This document shows positions 35,282 through 43,556 of a stretch of DNA of 64,000 nucleotides, piece by piece. Origin of the DNA: Arcanobacterium buesumense (lineage in GTDB: Bacteria; Actinomycetota; Actinomycetes; Actinomycetales; Actinomycetaceae); assembly GCF_012563545.1 (NCBI RefSeq), contig NZ_CP050804.1, positions 1,240,001 through 1,304,000 of the forward strand, given 5' to 3'. The notes under the pieces are model-generated. The model saw only the letters and a list, made by a program, of their open reading frames with translations, did no database searches and was not told where the DNA came from. Made by a program: the position numbers and the translations under genes. Every line of letters starts with the position of its first letter. The first letter of the stretch is position 1.

Positions 35282-36040
35282 GAAGAAAATATCGTAAGAT
35301 CTTGATCTCTAAGCTTAGAAGATCACACCGTTGAAACTCCACTAAAATACATGAGCAAGCTATTTGCAGGCTAACCAATTAGCGCGTATCCTGACTATTA
35401 GGACGCACTTCGGTGCTCCGCTTCCGAGACCCGTGTTCGCACGGGTCTTCGTGTTATAGAATGCGACTATCGTGCACATCGGCCATTTTTATTAATTTAG
35501 ATATAATGACTCCTATGTGAACTGATCTCATCCCCTATATAAAGCTCATTCTATTTTTGGCCTAGGTGGGTTTATAATTCCAGCAAACAAGGCAACATGG
35601 GCAGATGGAAGCCTATCCGAGAGCTACCTCTTTTATGTTTTCAGATCAGGACGCATCATATCTGTAAGAATCTCCAATGAAGTTTGACAGCCATTTACAT
35701 CAAACAATCCAGTGTGCCGACTGGATTTGCGAATTACTTGGAAAAATTGTGGCATGCAAACATGACCCGAATTCACGGAATTTGAGTGGGCTACGAAATA
35801 TTTTAGGACGCTGGAGGGGCTTACTAAACGTTTGCACCATTTATCCATTCTCCCTAGCCACACACAGGGTATCAATAGACAGTACTCAAGTCACCTAGAG
35901 CTAAGAACTCAAGACACTTCAAATCCAAACTCCTAAAAATAATCCTAAATAAAAATGGAAATTGCCATTTACAGCGATACTATTGCAGGACTAGAGTCAT
36001 ATTATTCAGATCAATAGTGTAGACGGGAGAGTTTACAAAG
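35282..36040. other. 759-base AT-rich gap without a supported gene
   Basis: Short open frames on both strands (35633-35875 minus, 35677-35898 plus) match nothing I recognise and lack good ribosome binding sites. The region holds the tandem hairpins at 35401-35448, a palindrome near 35308-35320 and an isolated TATAAT at 35502-35507. It may contain decayed genes at the border of an accessory stretch. Confidence 0.5.
35401..35448. other. Tandem TTCG-loop hairpins
   Basis: Two adjacent hairpins share a TTCG tetraloop: GCAC/GTGC with an outer GGA/TCC (35401-35419) and AGACCCGTG/CACGGGTCT (35427-35448). They are more GC-rich than everything around them. They could be terminators, or part of a small RNA. 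Confidence 0.55.
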
Positions 36041-36703
36041 ATGAATAAAACGTTTTTGGCTATGATCGTCAGTGGATCTCTTGCACTAGGGAGTGTAGGG
36101 ATTGCTGGACAATTCAATAATGAATTTCCGGTTGCAACATCGCCAATTGTTAAAGTTAATGAGCCAAACCCTAATGGTATTTCGCTGACTGAAAAAGACG
36201 CGTTGGAACTCGCTCAAAAGATCGCTAACTCAAGCTCAGCATTCAAAAAATCCATCGTTGCTGGCGGAAAATTCAAGATTGTGGTTCCGGATAAGGTGCT
36301 GATTGAAAAGTATAGGTTTACCCCATCTGAGATTCAACTTCTTCACTCGTTCGCAGATGGATCCGTGCGATCTGTTAACATCACACAAAGAAATGAAACG
36401 GCTACCGCTAATCGAGCGAGACTGTTCCATATTTCAAATTATGACCTCAAGACAGGCACCTTCGCTTTCCTTTCTACAGCTGCAGAAGGTGGACCAGCAG
36501 CAGTGGCTGCCGTTTGACCACTAGTTACTTCAATTGCAGGTCCTCTTGGAACGGTAGCTGGAATTGCTACAGCTGTCCTTGGAGGGTCATTCTTTACCAA
36601 TGTCGCGCTTAGGGTAGTTGGGGCGATCCACCAAGGGAAAGGAATTACTTTCTATTCCCAATGGGGAATCCCTCCACTGCGTGTAGAGATCGAAGGACGA
36701 TAA
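36041..36703 (+). pseudogene. Small secreted protein interrupted by an in-frame TGA
   Basis: An ATG at 36041 (GGGAGA upstream) opens a frame with a signal peptide (residues 1-22) and runs to TGA at 36515-36517 after AAEGGPAAVAAV. The same frame then stays open for 61 more codons (PLVTSIAGPLGTVAGIATAVLGGSFFTNVAL...PPLRVEIEGR) to TAA 36701-36703, four bases before the next gene. The second part completes a Gly/Ala-rich hydrophobic segment begun before the TGA, so the stop most likely replaced a sense codon such as TGG. Family not recognised. The small hydrophobic partner gene downstream would fit a bacteriocin and immunity pair, but this is speculative. Confidence 0.75.
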
Positions 36704-36706
36704 CTT

Positions 36707-37039
36707 TTGCTCAGCAATCTCATTACCTTTTTAAAAGAAGGATTTCCGGAATTATTCTGGACGCATATGCTAGTGTTCTTTGCATATAACTTGACGTTCA
36801 CGGATATATTTTCATTTCCGATTATTGCCGAAACCTTGATACTCATATGGCTTGGTGCATATATCATCAAAAAACAAATTGGCCATCAACCCATAGCTAT
36901 CATTTACGCGGTCGTTTATATTACAAGTTCATTGGGAATCCTAATTATCAGAAATGATTCCACATCAAGAGCGGGACTTATCGCTCTTTGCTTCCTCTAC
37001 CTCCTTGTACGTGATTATTCGGTTACAAAAAGTAAATGA
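36707..37039 (+). CDS. Small three-helix membrane protein
   Basis: A 110-residue protein with three hydrophobic helices (about residues 17-40, 42-55 and 63-100 in two parts). No cysteine or charged motif of note and no family recognised. It starts at TTG 36707 with GAAGGA nine bases upstream, inside the last codons of the preceding frame, so the two are probably one transcript. AT-rich codon use, unlike the metabolic genes around it, suggests acquisition by transfer. Confidence 0.65.
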   Translation: MLSNLITFLKEGFPELFWTHMLVFFAYNLTFTDIFSFPIIAETLILIWLGAYIIKKQIGHQPIAIIYAVVYITSSLGILIIRNDSTSRAGLIALCFLYLLVRDYSVTKSK

Positions 37040-37298
37040 ACTTTGATAATTAACTGCCGGAACTGGTTAAGTCAGGGATAAATCACTACCGCACGTGTGC
37101 CGATCTGTGAGCGGGAAAGACCAAGCTAATCAGCTCATTTTAGCCGTAGCTCACCTCTTTATGCCGTCTGTCAAAGTTTGCTCAAACTTTATTTTCATCG
37201 CCCCTCTTCATGCTTGCGAAAAAGGAACGCATCAGCAAAAACAATTATTACCGCAACGATAGTGACAAGAGAATGCTTCCACCATATGTCAAACATAC

Positions 37299-37338
37299 TT
37301 GACACTATTTCCTCTCGCATGTAAAGTCTGCTTTACAT
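37299..37338 (+). promoter_or_regulatory. Promoter with operator over the -10, upstream of the membrane protein/XRE pair
   Basis: TTGACA (37299-37304), 17 bases, TAAAGT (37322-37327). The -10 lies within the perfect inverted repeat ATGTAAAG-TCTG-CTTTACAT (37319-37338). A repressor bound there would block RNA polymerase; the XRE protein of the same operon is the obvious candidate. The preceding gap 37040-37298 shows no gene. Confidence 0.8.
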
Positions 37339-37356
37339 AAGGGAAAGGAATCAACT

Positions 37357-37812
37357 ATGTCACAACCTCACATATCTATATGGGGATACACCAAACGTAA
37401 GCGACTGCCTGCACTGGTCATTGCTCTGCCGCTAGGCCTGTTAGTGGGAACAGTTGTTGGGATAATCTCGGCCTATTTACGTTCCGACACGGACCATGTA
37501 TGGCTGTATGCCGCCATATTCTCGGCAATGACCGGCTTTCTGTTTACTGGGCTTATCTGGGTTCTCATCGTCGATCGCACAACCATTGCTGGCGCCATCG
37601 CAAAACCGGAAGCGAGCGTTGAAAACACCTGGCATGCTAGGGCCGTATCAGCTGGATTCTTCACTATGCTCATTGGTAGTGGCTGGGGCTCAGCAATCGC
37701 CGCTTTTTACCACCAAAACGCTATTAGCATCTGCTTTGTCATCTTCTTCATCCTTGGCGTGTGCGCCTACGTAATCAGTTATGTCATCAACCGCAAGCGA
37801 ACACTACAATGA
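37357..37812 (+). CDS. Four-helix membrane protein paired with an XRE regulator
   Basis: A 151-residue protein with four helices (about residues 18-40, 50-72, 95-115, 120-143). No named family recognised with confidence. AAAGGAA lies before ATG 37357, and the stop overlaps the XRE start (ATGA). Pairs of a small membrane protein and a short Cro/CI-like repressor of this layout are common in Firmicutes and actinobacteria and are thought to be autoregulated, but their purpose is unclear. Confidence 0.78.
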   Translation: MSQPHISIWGYTKRKRLPALVIALPLGLLVGTVVGIISAYLRSDTDHVWLYAAIFSAMTGFLFTGLIWVLIVDRTTIAGAIAKPEASVENTWHARAVSAGFFTMLIGSGWGSAIAAFYHQNAISICFVIFFILGVCAYVISYVINRKRTLQ

Positions 37813-38003
37813 AGAATTCGCTCCCGAAGCTACGCAAAGAAAACGGCTGGTCCCAAGAATACCTAGCTCAACAACTAAGCGTGAGCCGTCAAACGATTAT
37901 CTCTATCGAAAAAGGACACTTCGACCCATCACTTCCACTTGCTTTCGATATTGCTCGTGTATTCAATCAAAGGATTGAGGACATCTTTTCCCCTGAGTCA
38001 TAG
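37809..38003 (+). CDS. Short XRE (Cro/CI) family transcriptional regulator
   Basis: A 64-residue helix-turn-helix protein: LPKLRKENGWSQEYLAQQLSVSRQTIISIEKGHFDPSLPLAFDIARVFN with the recognition helix SRQTIISIEKG. The ATG at 37809 overlaps the stop of the membrane protein gene; an apparent longer frame from 37761 is not needed. Length and the DIFSP end match the YozG/small repressor group. Likely to bind the inverted repeat at 37319-37338. Confidence 0.93.
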   Translation: MKNSLPKLRKENGWSQEYLAQQLSVSRQTIISIEKGHFDPSLPLAFDIARVFNQRIEDIFSPES

Positions 38004-38022
38004 GCTAATTCTTTTGGCTTGT

Positions 38023-38074
38023 TTGCCTCAGATCCTTATGATGAATACATTGTATTCATCATAAGGATCTGAGG
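38023..38074. promoter_or_regulatory. 49-bp perfect palindrome over the toxin-antitoxin promoter
   Basis: Arms 38026-38049 and 38051-38074 are perfect complements 24 bases long around one central base. A plausible promoter, TTGCCT (38023-38028), 17 bases, TACATT (38046-38051), lies across it, and the right arm ends at the GAGGAG ribosome binding site of the antitoxin gene. It suits cooperative binding of a ribbon-helix-helix antitoxin, and can also fold as RNA. Confidence 0.88.
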
Positions 38075-38081
38075 AGTACCT

Positions 38082-38300
38082 ATGCCCACAATGACGCTAC
38101 GTATGAATGACAGCGATGCCGAACTGATCCGGAAATTTGCCAAATTTGAAGGATTAACAATATCCGATTTTGCCCGCCAAGCAATTCTGGAAAAAATTGA
38201 AGATTCCTATGATCTCGACGAATTACATCATGCTCTTGCTCATGACACTGGCGAGCGCTTTACTATCGACGAGGTTTTAGAAGAACTTTCCTGGAGATGA
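38082..38300 (+). CDS. relB: RelB/DinJ-type antitoxin (ribbon-helix-helix)
   Basis: A 72-residue protein: N-terminal ribbon-helix-helix (TMTLRMNDSDAELIRKFAKFEGLTISDFARQAILEKIED) with a strand for DNA contact, followed by an acidic C-terminal toxin-binding tail (ERFTIDEVLEELSW). ATG 38082 sits behind GAGGAG. It overlaps the toxin gene by four bases. It should bind the palindrome upstream and repress the operon together with the toxin. Confidence 0.92.
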   Translation: MPTMTLRMNDSDAELIRKFAKFEGLTISDFARQAILEKIEDSYDLDELHHALAHDTGERFTIDEVLEELSWR

Positions 38301-38581
38301 GTACCTCGCCACATACGTATCGAGTATTTCTCACTACACGAGCACGTAAACAGCTTAAAAAGATGGATCGCTTCGATGCAAAAATACTCGCAACATGGAT
38401 AAAGAACCACCTTGAAGGATGTAGCGATCCACGTGCTTTCGGCAAAGGGCTGACAGCTAATAGATCTGGAGAATGGCGCTATCGCGTCGGCTCGTACCGC
38501 ATATTGGCATTCATTGAAGACACAACGATTACAATTGAAATCTTTTCGATAGGCCGATGCGATTCAATCTATTCAAACTAA
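38297..38581 (+). CDS. relE: RelE/ParE superfamily toxin
   Basis: A 94-residue basic protein of the RelE/ParE fold: TYRVFLTTRARKQLKKMDR, KNHLEGCSDPRAFGKGL, and the core GEWRYRVGSYRILAFIEDTTITIEIFSIGR. In RelE the residues for ribosome-dependent mRNA cleavage include Arg and Lys in the RYRVG...R region, which are present; ParE gyrase toxins share the fold but not the catalysis, so cleavage is favoured but unproven. It starts in the antitoxin stop (ATGA) and ends near the pdxT stop without a terminator. Confidence 0.92.
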   Translation: MSTSPHTYRVFLTTRARKQLKKMDRFDAKILATWIKNHLEGCSDPRAFGKGLTANRSGEWRYRVGSYRILAFIEDTTITIEIFSIGRCDSIYSN

Positions 38582-38595
38582 AATGCAATAGCTCC

Positions 38596-39240
38596 TTAGA
38601 GCATCCGCGCGAACGTATTGTAGATACTCATATCGTCGTCAAGCTCCGGATGGAAGGTCGCACCAATTTGGTTGCGATAGGTAACTGCCACCGGAGCACC
38701 ATCTGGCAATGCCGCCAGTACGTCAACACCGTCACCCAGCTCAGCAATATGTGGGGCTCGAATGAACGTCATCGGGATCTGGGCCGGATCCTCGCCGGCA
38801 ACACTAGGTTCTCCCTCGAAGAACTGCCCGTCAGCGATATGGAAACTGCCGAGCTGGCGGCCATAGGCGTTGCGCACCACCGTCACCGGCATCGTGGCAA
38901 ACCCAGCAACCGCAACATGGGACGACGTCGGTGCCGCATGCTCTACCCCGGCAACTGGACCGTTGGCAACTTGCTGGGCTAAAAGAATTAGCCCAGCACA
39001 GGTACCAAACACTGGCAAACCATCGGCCAACTTCTGCATAAGCGGATCGAACATGTCGAGTTCGCGCAAAAGTTTACTTTGTACTGTGCTCTCGCCACCT
39101 GGCAAGACCAGCCCGTCAAGATCGCGGCGAGCATCGTCTCCGTTACGCAATTCCACAGCCGTTATTCCAAGCTGCTCTAAACGCCGGCGATGCTCAATAA
39201 ATGCACCTTGGACAGCTAGTACACCAACAGTTTTTGCCAT
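38596..39240 (-). CDS. pdxT: Pyridoxal 5'-phosphate synthase glutaminase subunit
   Basis: A 214-residue class-I glutaminase that feeds ammonia to PdxS. Features: MAKTVGVLAVQGAFIEHRRRL start, PGGESTVQSKLLR oxyanion segment, catalytic Cys in PVFGTCAGLILLA (~residue 79) and the His-Glu dyad near ATFHPELDDD. I take ATG 39240 with GAAGGA upstream; the frame extends further 5' but into pdxS. It lies 22 bases downstream of pdxS, in one operon. Confidence 0.96.
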   Translation of the reverse strand: MAKTVGVLAVQGAFIEHRRRLEQLGITAVELRNGDDARRDLDGLVLPGGESTVQSKLLRELDMFDPLMQKLADGLPVFGTCAGLILLAQQVANGPVAGVEHAAPTSSHVAVAGFATMPVTVVRNAYGRQLGSFHIADGQFFEGEPSVAGEDPAQIPMTFIRAPHIAELGDGVDVLAALPDGAPVAVTYRNQIGATFHPELDDDMSIYNTFARML

Positions 39241-39262
39241 TATTTTCTGGATTCCTTCAATG

Positions 39263-40141
39263 TCACTTGCCGCGCTCAGCCATGAGCAGATCAATTTCAG
39301 ATTCGTTGATGCCAACCATGGCTTCACCCAAATCTTCTGACAGCTCAGCAATCAGCTTGGCATCTTCGAAATTGGTCACTGACTTAACAATCGCCTGCGC
39401 GCGCTTAGCCGGATCGCCCGACTTGAAGATACCCGAACCGACGAACACGCCTTCAGCGCCGAGCTGCATCATCAATGCCGCATCAGCCGGCGTCGCTACA
39501 CCGCCAGCAGCAAAATTCACGACCGGCAACTTGCCATTCTCATGCACGTAACGCAAAAGCTCTACCGGGACTGCCAGTTGCTTAGCCTCTTCAAACAGTT
39601 CATCGGCGCGCAAGCTCTGAACCTTACGCATCTGGGACTGAATCAGGCGCATATGGGTAACCGCCTGTACCACATCACCAGTTCCTGGCTCGCCCTTGGT
39701 ACGAATCATCGAGGCACCTTCAGCGATACGGCGAAGCGCTTCGCCAAGATCCTTCGCACCACACACAAACGGCACATCAAAATCAGTCTTATTAATATGG
39801 AAAACATTATCTGCTGGGGAGAGTACTTCGGACTCGTCAATATAGTCAATCTCGAGCGCCTGTAAAATCTGGGCTTCAACAAAGTGTCCGATACGAACCT
39901 TTGCCATGACTGGAATGGACACTGCGTTCTGGATTTCTTTAATCAAGCGTGGGTCACTCATCCGTGAAACGCCACCTGCTGCACGAATATCTGCTGGGAT
40001 GCGTTCGAGAGCCATCACCGCACTAGCGCCTGCTTCTTCGGCAATCCGTGCCTGCTCAGCGTTTGTGACGTCCATAATAACGCCACCTTTAAGCATCTGC
40101 GCAAGTTGTTTATTCAATTCGAAGCGAGAATTCTCAGTCAT
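39263..40141 (-). CDS. pdxS: Pyridoxal 5'-phosphate synthase lyase subunit
   Basis: A 292-residue TIM-barrel enzyme making PLP from ribose-5-phosphate, glyceraldehyde-3-phosphate and ammonia. Signature stretches: [51 protein letters not shown], the active-site Lys in [11 protein letters not shown], and [35 protein letters not shown]. Length is the family standard. The 200-base gap before the next gene (40142-40341) should hold its promoter; no MocR-type PdxR gene is adjacent. Confidence 0.97.
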   Translation of the reverse strand: MTENSRFELNKQLAQMLKGGVIMDVTNAEQARIAEEAGASAVMALERIPADIRAAGGVSRMSDPRLIKEIQNAVSIPVMAKVRIGHFVEAQILQALEIDYIDESEVLSPADNVFHINKTDFDVPFVCGAKDLGEALRRIAEGASMIRTKGEPGTGDVVQAVTHMRLIQSQMRKVQSLRADELFEEAKQLAVPVELLRYVHENGKLPVVNFAAGGVATPADAALMMQLGAEGVFVGSGIFKSGDPAKRAQAIVKSVTNFEDAKLIAELSEDLGEAMVGINESEIDLLMAERGK

Positions 40142-40341
40142 ACCCGTACCTTTAAAGTTCTAAATTTCTGAAGTTTTACCGGCTTGTACCGTAAACTATT
40201 CATGCAATACTATACGCGAGGTAATCCTACTTCACGATCGAAGTCCGTTATCAGCGTAGCCAAAACTATGAACACTGAGGCGATCTATTTCACACTGTAA
40301 GACGTCCAGCATTTTTTGTCTCAACCAGCGATAATTATTTT

Positions 40342-41184
40342 ATGAATAACCTTGTTTTGCAGTCAGATTTTGGTCTCGACGACGGCGCAGTCAGCGCAAT
40401 GTATGGCGTTGCCGTTGGAACTAGTCCCAAACTTCACATCTATAATCTCACCCATAACATTCCACCATACGATATTTGGGAAGGTTCTTATCGTTTAGCA
40501 CAAACTATCGATTACTGGCCAGAAGGAACCGTTTTCGTCTCCGTCGTCGATCCTGGAGTTGGCTCAGACCGTCTCTCCGTCGTCGCCAAAACCAAAACCG
40601 GCCATTACATCGTGACGCCAAACAACGGAACCCTCACGCACGTTAATGCTATTTTTGGCATCACAGATATTCGCACGATCGACGAAACCATCAACCGCCG
40701 TGCCGGATCAGAAGCCTCATACACCTTCCACGGCCGTGATATTTACGCTTTTACCGGTGCCCGGTTAGCCGCTGGCATTATTTCATTTGACGACGTCGGA
40801 CCACGCGTCCCACTCGATGCTCTCGTTACTCTCGATTACGAAGAACCTACATTTGTTGACGGCGAGATCCGGGGAATCATTGAAGCCCATGATGTCCGTT
40901 ACGGATCGCTATGGACATCCATTCCACGTACTCTCTTCCTCGATATGGCTGATGGGTTTAACCAACGGTTCCGTTTACGTGTTTTCAATCAGGGACGCCA
41001 AGTGCACTCCAACCACATGCTCTATGTGCCATCATTTGCTTCAGTTGAGGTCGGCGATTCACTACTTTACGTTAACTCACTCGATCGTATGGCCATCGCT
41101 ATTAATCGTGGCTCCTACGCTCACGCATTCAACATCGGTACCGGTACATCTTGGCAGGTATCACTAGCCCATTACGAGCTATAA
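40342..41184 (+). CDS. S-adenosylmethionine hydroxide adenosyltransferase (DUF62)
   Basis: A 280-residue protein of the SAM-dependent halogenase/hydrolase family. N-terminal LVLQSDFGLDDGAVSAMYGVA carries the first conserved Asp pair; VVDPGVGSDR, TPNNGTLTH and FHGRDIYAF follow, the Asp-Arg-His triad residues of hydrolases; the C-terminal beta domain ends in WQVSLAHYEL. It splits SAM with water to adenosine and methionine. No chlorinase-specific loop is evident. It sits 20 bases upstream of an ECF transporter S component, so substrate transport and SAM breakdown are probably linked. Confidence 0.9.
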   Translation: MNNLVLQSDFGLDDGAVSAMYGVAVGTSPKLHIYNLTHNIPPYDIWEGSYRLAQTIDYWPEGTVFVSVVDPGVGSDRLSVVAKTKTGHYIVTPNNGTLTHVNAIFGITDIRTIDETINRRAGSEASYTFHGRDIYAFTGARLAAGIISFDDVGPRVPLDALVTLDYEEPTFVDGEIRGIIEAHDVRYGSLWTSIPRTLFLDMADGFNQRFRLRVFNQGRQVHSNHMLYVPSFASVEVGDSLLYVNSLDRMAIAINRGSYAHAFNIGTGTSWQVSLAHYEL

Positions 41185-41204
41185 GGGACACGAAAGGATA
41201 AATA

Positions 41205-41759
41205 ATGTCTAAGAAAATGTCACCAGTCGTACAAGTCGTTGCTATCGGCATCGGCGCAGCATTATTCTTCGTCTTGGGCCGCTTCGCCGCAATCCCAACC
41301 CCAATTCCAAATGTCGCCATCGCACTCCAATATGCAGTTCTAGCCGTTTTTGCTGTACTGTTTGGACCAGTTCCAGGTGCCCTCATCGGCGGAATTGGTC
41401 ACGTTCTTATCGATGCCACTGGATATGGCATTTGGGCATCATGGGAAGTTGCCTCCGCAGTTGTCGGCCTCATCATCGGAATTACAATGCTTGGCAACAA
41501 AGTCAATGAAGGACTCTTCCACACCAAAACTATTGTTCGATTCAATGTCGGCGTCGTTATAGCAAACGCCATCGCATGGGCTTTAGTCGCTCCGCTGGGA
41601 GATATTCTTATCTACTCCGAACCAACAAACAAGGTATTCATTCAAGGCGCCACTGCCTTCATTTCCAATTCGATTACCACCGGCGTTGTTGGCACACTTA
41701 TTTTGATCGCCTACGCAAAGACGCGCACCCAAAGCGGTACACTGTCCACCGAGGCGTAA
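41205..41759 (+). CDS. ECF transporter S component, UPF0397 family
   Basis: A 184-residue membrane protein with about five or six helices. It matches the UPF0397 signature strongly: VVAIGIGAALFFVLGRFAAIPTPIPNVAIALQYAVLAVFAVLFGPVPGALIGGIGH as a whole stretch, FNVGVVIANAIAWALVAPLGDILIYSEPTNKVF, and a C-terminal helix. It is the substrate-binding part of the following A/T complex. The substrate is unknown; adjacency to SAM hydrolase suggests a purine nucleoside or a methionine/SAM-related compound. Confidence 0.92.
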   Translation: MSKKMSPVVQVVAIGIGAALFFVLGRFAAIPTPIPNVAIALQYAVLAVFAVLFGPVPGALIGGIGHVLIDATGYGIWASWEVASAVVGLIIGITMLGNKVNEGLFHTKTIVRFNVGVVIANAIAWALVAPLGDILIYSEPTNKVFIQGATAFISNSITTGVVGTLILIAYAKTRTQSGTLSTEA

Positions 41760-41771
41760 GAAAGACAATAA

Positions 41772-43556
41772 ATGACTCCTCCGATCCAACCGATTATCTC
41801 TCTTCGTGACGTTACGTTTCAGTATCGAGCACAATCGGCATCTACCTTGCACAATATTAATCTCGACATATTTCCTGGTGAAAAAGTTGCGATCGTTGGT
41901 GCATCTGGATCGGGGAAGTCTACTCTTATCCGGTTAATCAACGGACTAGTCCCACACTACTTCTCTGGCACTGTTACTGGTGATATTACTGTTGCTGGCC
42001 TTGATCCACAAGCCGTTCGATTAGTCGACATTTCGGCACATGTCGGTACCGTACTCCAAGATACATCAGGGCAATTCGTTGGCTTAACAGTAGCTGACGA
42101 TATCGCTTTCTCCCTAGAAAACCAACAAGTTCCCACTCGAGAAATGCCTGCTCGCGTCGCTCAAACAGCACGCATCGTTGGGATGGAGGATTTCCTTACC
42201 CACGCACCCCAAGAATTATCTGGTGGACAAAAACAGCGCGTTGCTATGGCTGGGGTTCTTGTTGATAACGTCGATATTCTTTTATTTGACGAACCTTTAG
42301 CTATGCTCGATCCGGCTTCCGGGCGTACCAGCATTGAACTGATCGATGAACTCCACACTGTTCACAACAAAACCATTCTCATCGTCGAGCATCGCCTTGA
42401 AGACGTTCTTCACCGCCCCGTTGACCGAATCGTTTTGATGGATGGCGGAAAGATTATTGCTATTCAAACTCCTGATGAGCTCCTCTCCACTTCACTGCTC
42501 GAAGATCATGGCATTCGCCCACCGCTACACGTTTCCGCACTAAAATATGCTGGCGTTAATATCACTGCCGATATGCGGCCAGCAAATCCACACTCACTCC
42601 GGTTATCACCTGACGACATAACAACTGTTCAAGCGTGGGCTGACGCTCATGGGACTCATCCCCAGCCAGCTACACCACAAAAAACACCTGCTATTTCTTT
42701 AGAAGATATTTCTGTCTCATACTCCGGCGATAACGGTCCGCAACGTATTTTGTCACATGTGTCAACCACAATAAACAGTGGTTCAATGATTGCTATCGTT
42801 GGGTCCAACGGTGCCGGAAAATCAACGCTCGCTAAGGCTATCTGTGGTTTTCTCCCAACTGATACCGGCGATATTAAAATTCACGGCACTTCTGTTGCCA
42901 GCTGGTCAATCGCGGAACATGGCCAGCATGTAGGTTTCGTGCTTCAAGAACCAGCTCAAATGCTGTCTCGACCAACTATTATCGAAGAGATTGAACTTGG
43001 TATGCGAGCCCGCGGTATTGCAGATGATGAATGCACCGCACGCCGTGATGACGTGCTGAAAATATGTGGTCTATGGCCATTCCGAAACTGGCCTATTTCA
43101 GCTCTGAGCCACGGGCAAAAGAAACGCGTAACAATTGCCGCTATTCTCGTTCTGCAACCAGACATCTTGATCCTCGACGAGCCAACTGCGGGACAAGATT
43201 TCGCCCACTATACCGAATTTATGGATTTCCTTGCTCAGATCAACGAGACTGGCACTACCGTTGTTCTGATCACCCACGATATGCACCTTGCTTTGGAATA
43301 TACTTCCCGTGTTTTGGCTATGTCCAATGGCCAAATTATTGCCGACGACGCCCCGGCTAACGTCTTAACAAATGCTAACGTGACATTCGATGCTGATATT
43401 GTCACAACCGGCCTATACGAACTTGCCCGTCTGGTTAACTACTTAGACACCTCTGCTTTCGTACAAGCTTTTGTTAATGTTGATCGCCAAGTCCGTAAAC
43501 AAGCCGCTTTCCAGCGTTTGACTGGCACAGAATCAGGAGAAAAATCGCGTGGCTAA
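41772..43556 (+). CDS. Duplicated ABC ATPase of an ECF transporter (YkoD-like)
   Basis: A 594-residue protein with two ATPase domains. Domain 1: Walker A GASGSGKST (~residue 40), signature LSGGQKQRV, Walker B ILLFDEPLAML. Domain 2: Walker A GSNGAGKST, signature SHGQKKRVT, Walker B ILILDEPTAG. Fused EcfA1/EcfA2 proteins of this kind (~570 residues) power UPF0397 and YkoE systems. The C-terminus overlaps the T-component start by eight bases. Confidence 0.94.
   Translation: MTPPIQPIISLRDVTFQYRAQSASTLHNINLDIFPGEKVAIVGASGSGKSTLIRLINGLVPHYFSGTVTGDITVAGLDPQAVRLVDISAHVGTVLQDTSGQFVGLTVADDIAFSLENQQVPTREMPARVAQTARIVGMEDFLTHAPQELSGGQKQRVAMAGVLVDNVDILLFDEPLAMLDPASGRTSIELIDELHTVHNKTILIVEHRLEDVLHRPVDRIVLMDGGKIIAIQTPDELLSTSLLEDHGIRPPLHVSALKYAGVNITADMRPANPHSLRLSPDDITTVQAWADAHGTHPQPATPQKTPAISLEDISVSYSGDNGPQRILSHVSTTINSGSMIAIVGSNGAGKSTLAKAICGFLPTDTGDIKIHGTSVASWSIAEHGQHVGFVLQEPAQMLSRPTIIEEIELGMRARGIADDECTARRDDVLKICGLWPFRNWPISALSHGQKKRVTIAAILVLQPDILILDEPTAGQDFAHYTEFMDFLAQINETGTTVVLITHDMHLALEYTSRVLAMSNGQIIADDAPANVLTNANVTFDADIVTTGLYELARLVNYLDTSAFVQAFVNVDRQVRKQAAFQRLTGTESGEKSRG

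Noticed and set aside
35633-35875. Minus-strand 80-codon frame in the AT-rich gap
   Set aside because: No family recognised, no good ribosome binding site and no partner; not enough for a gene.
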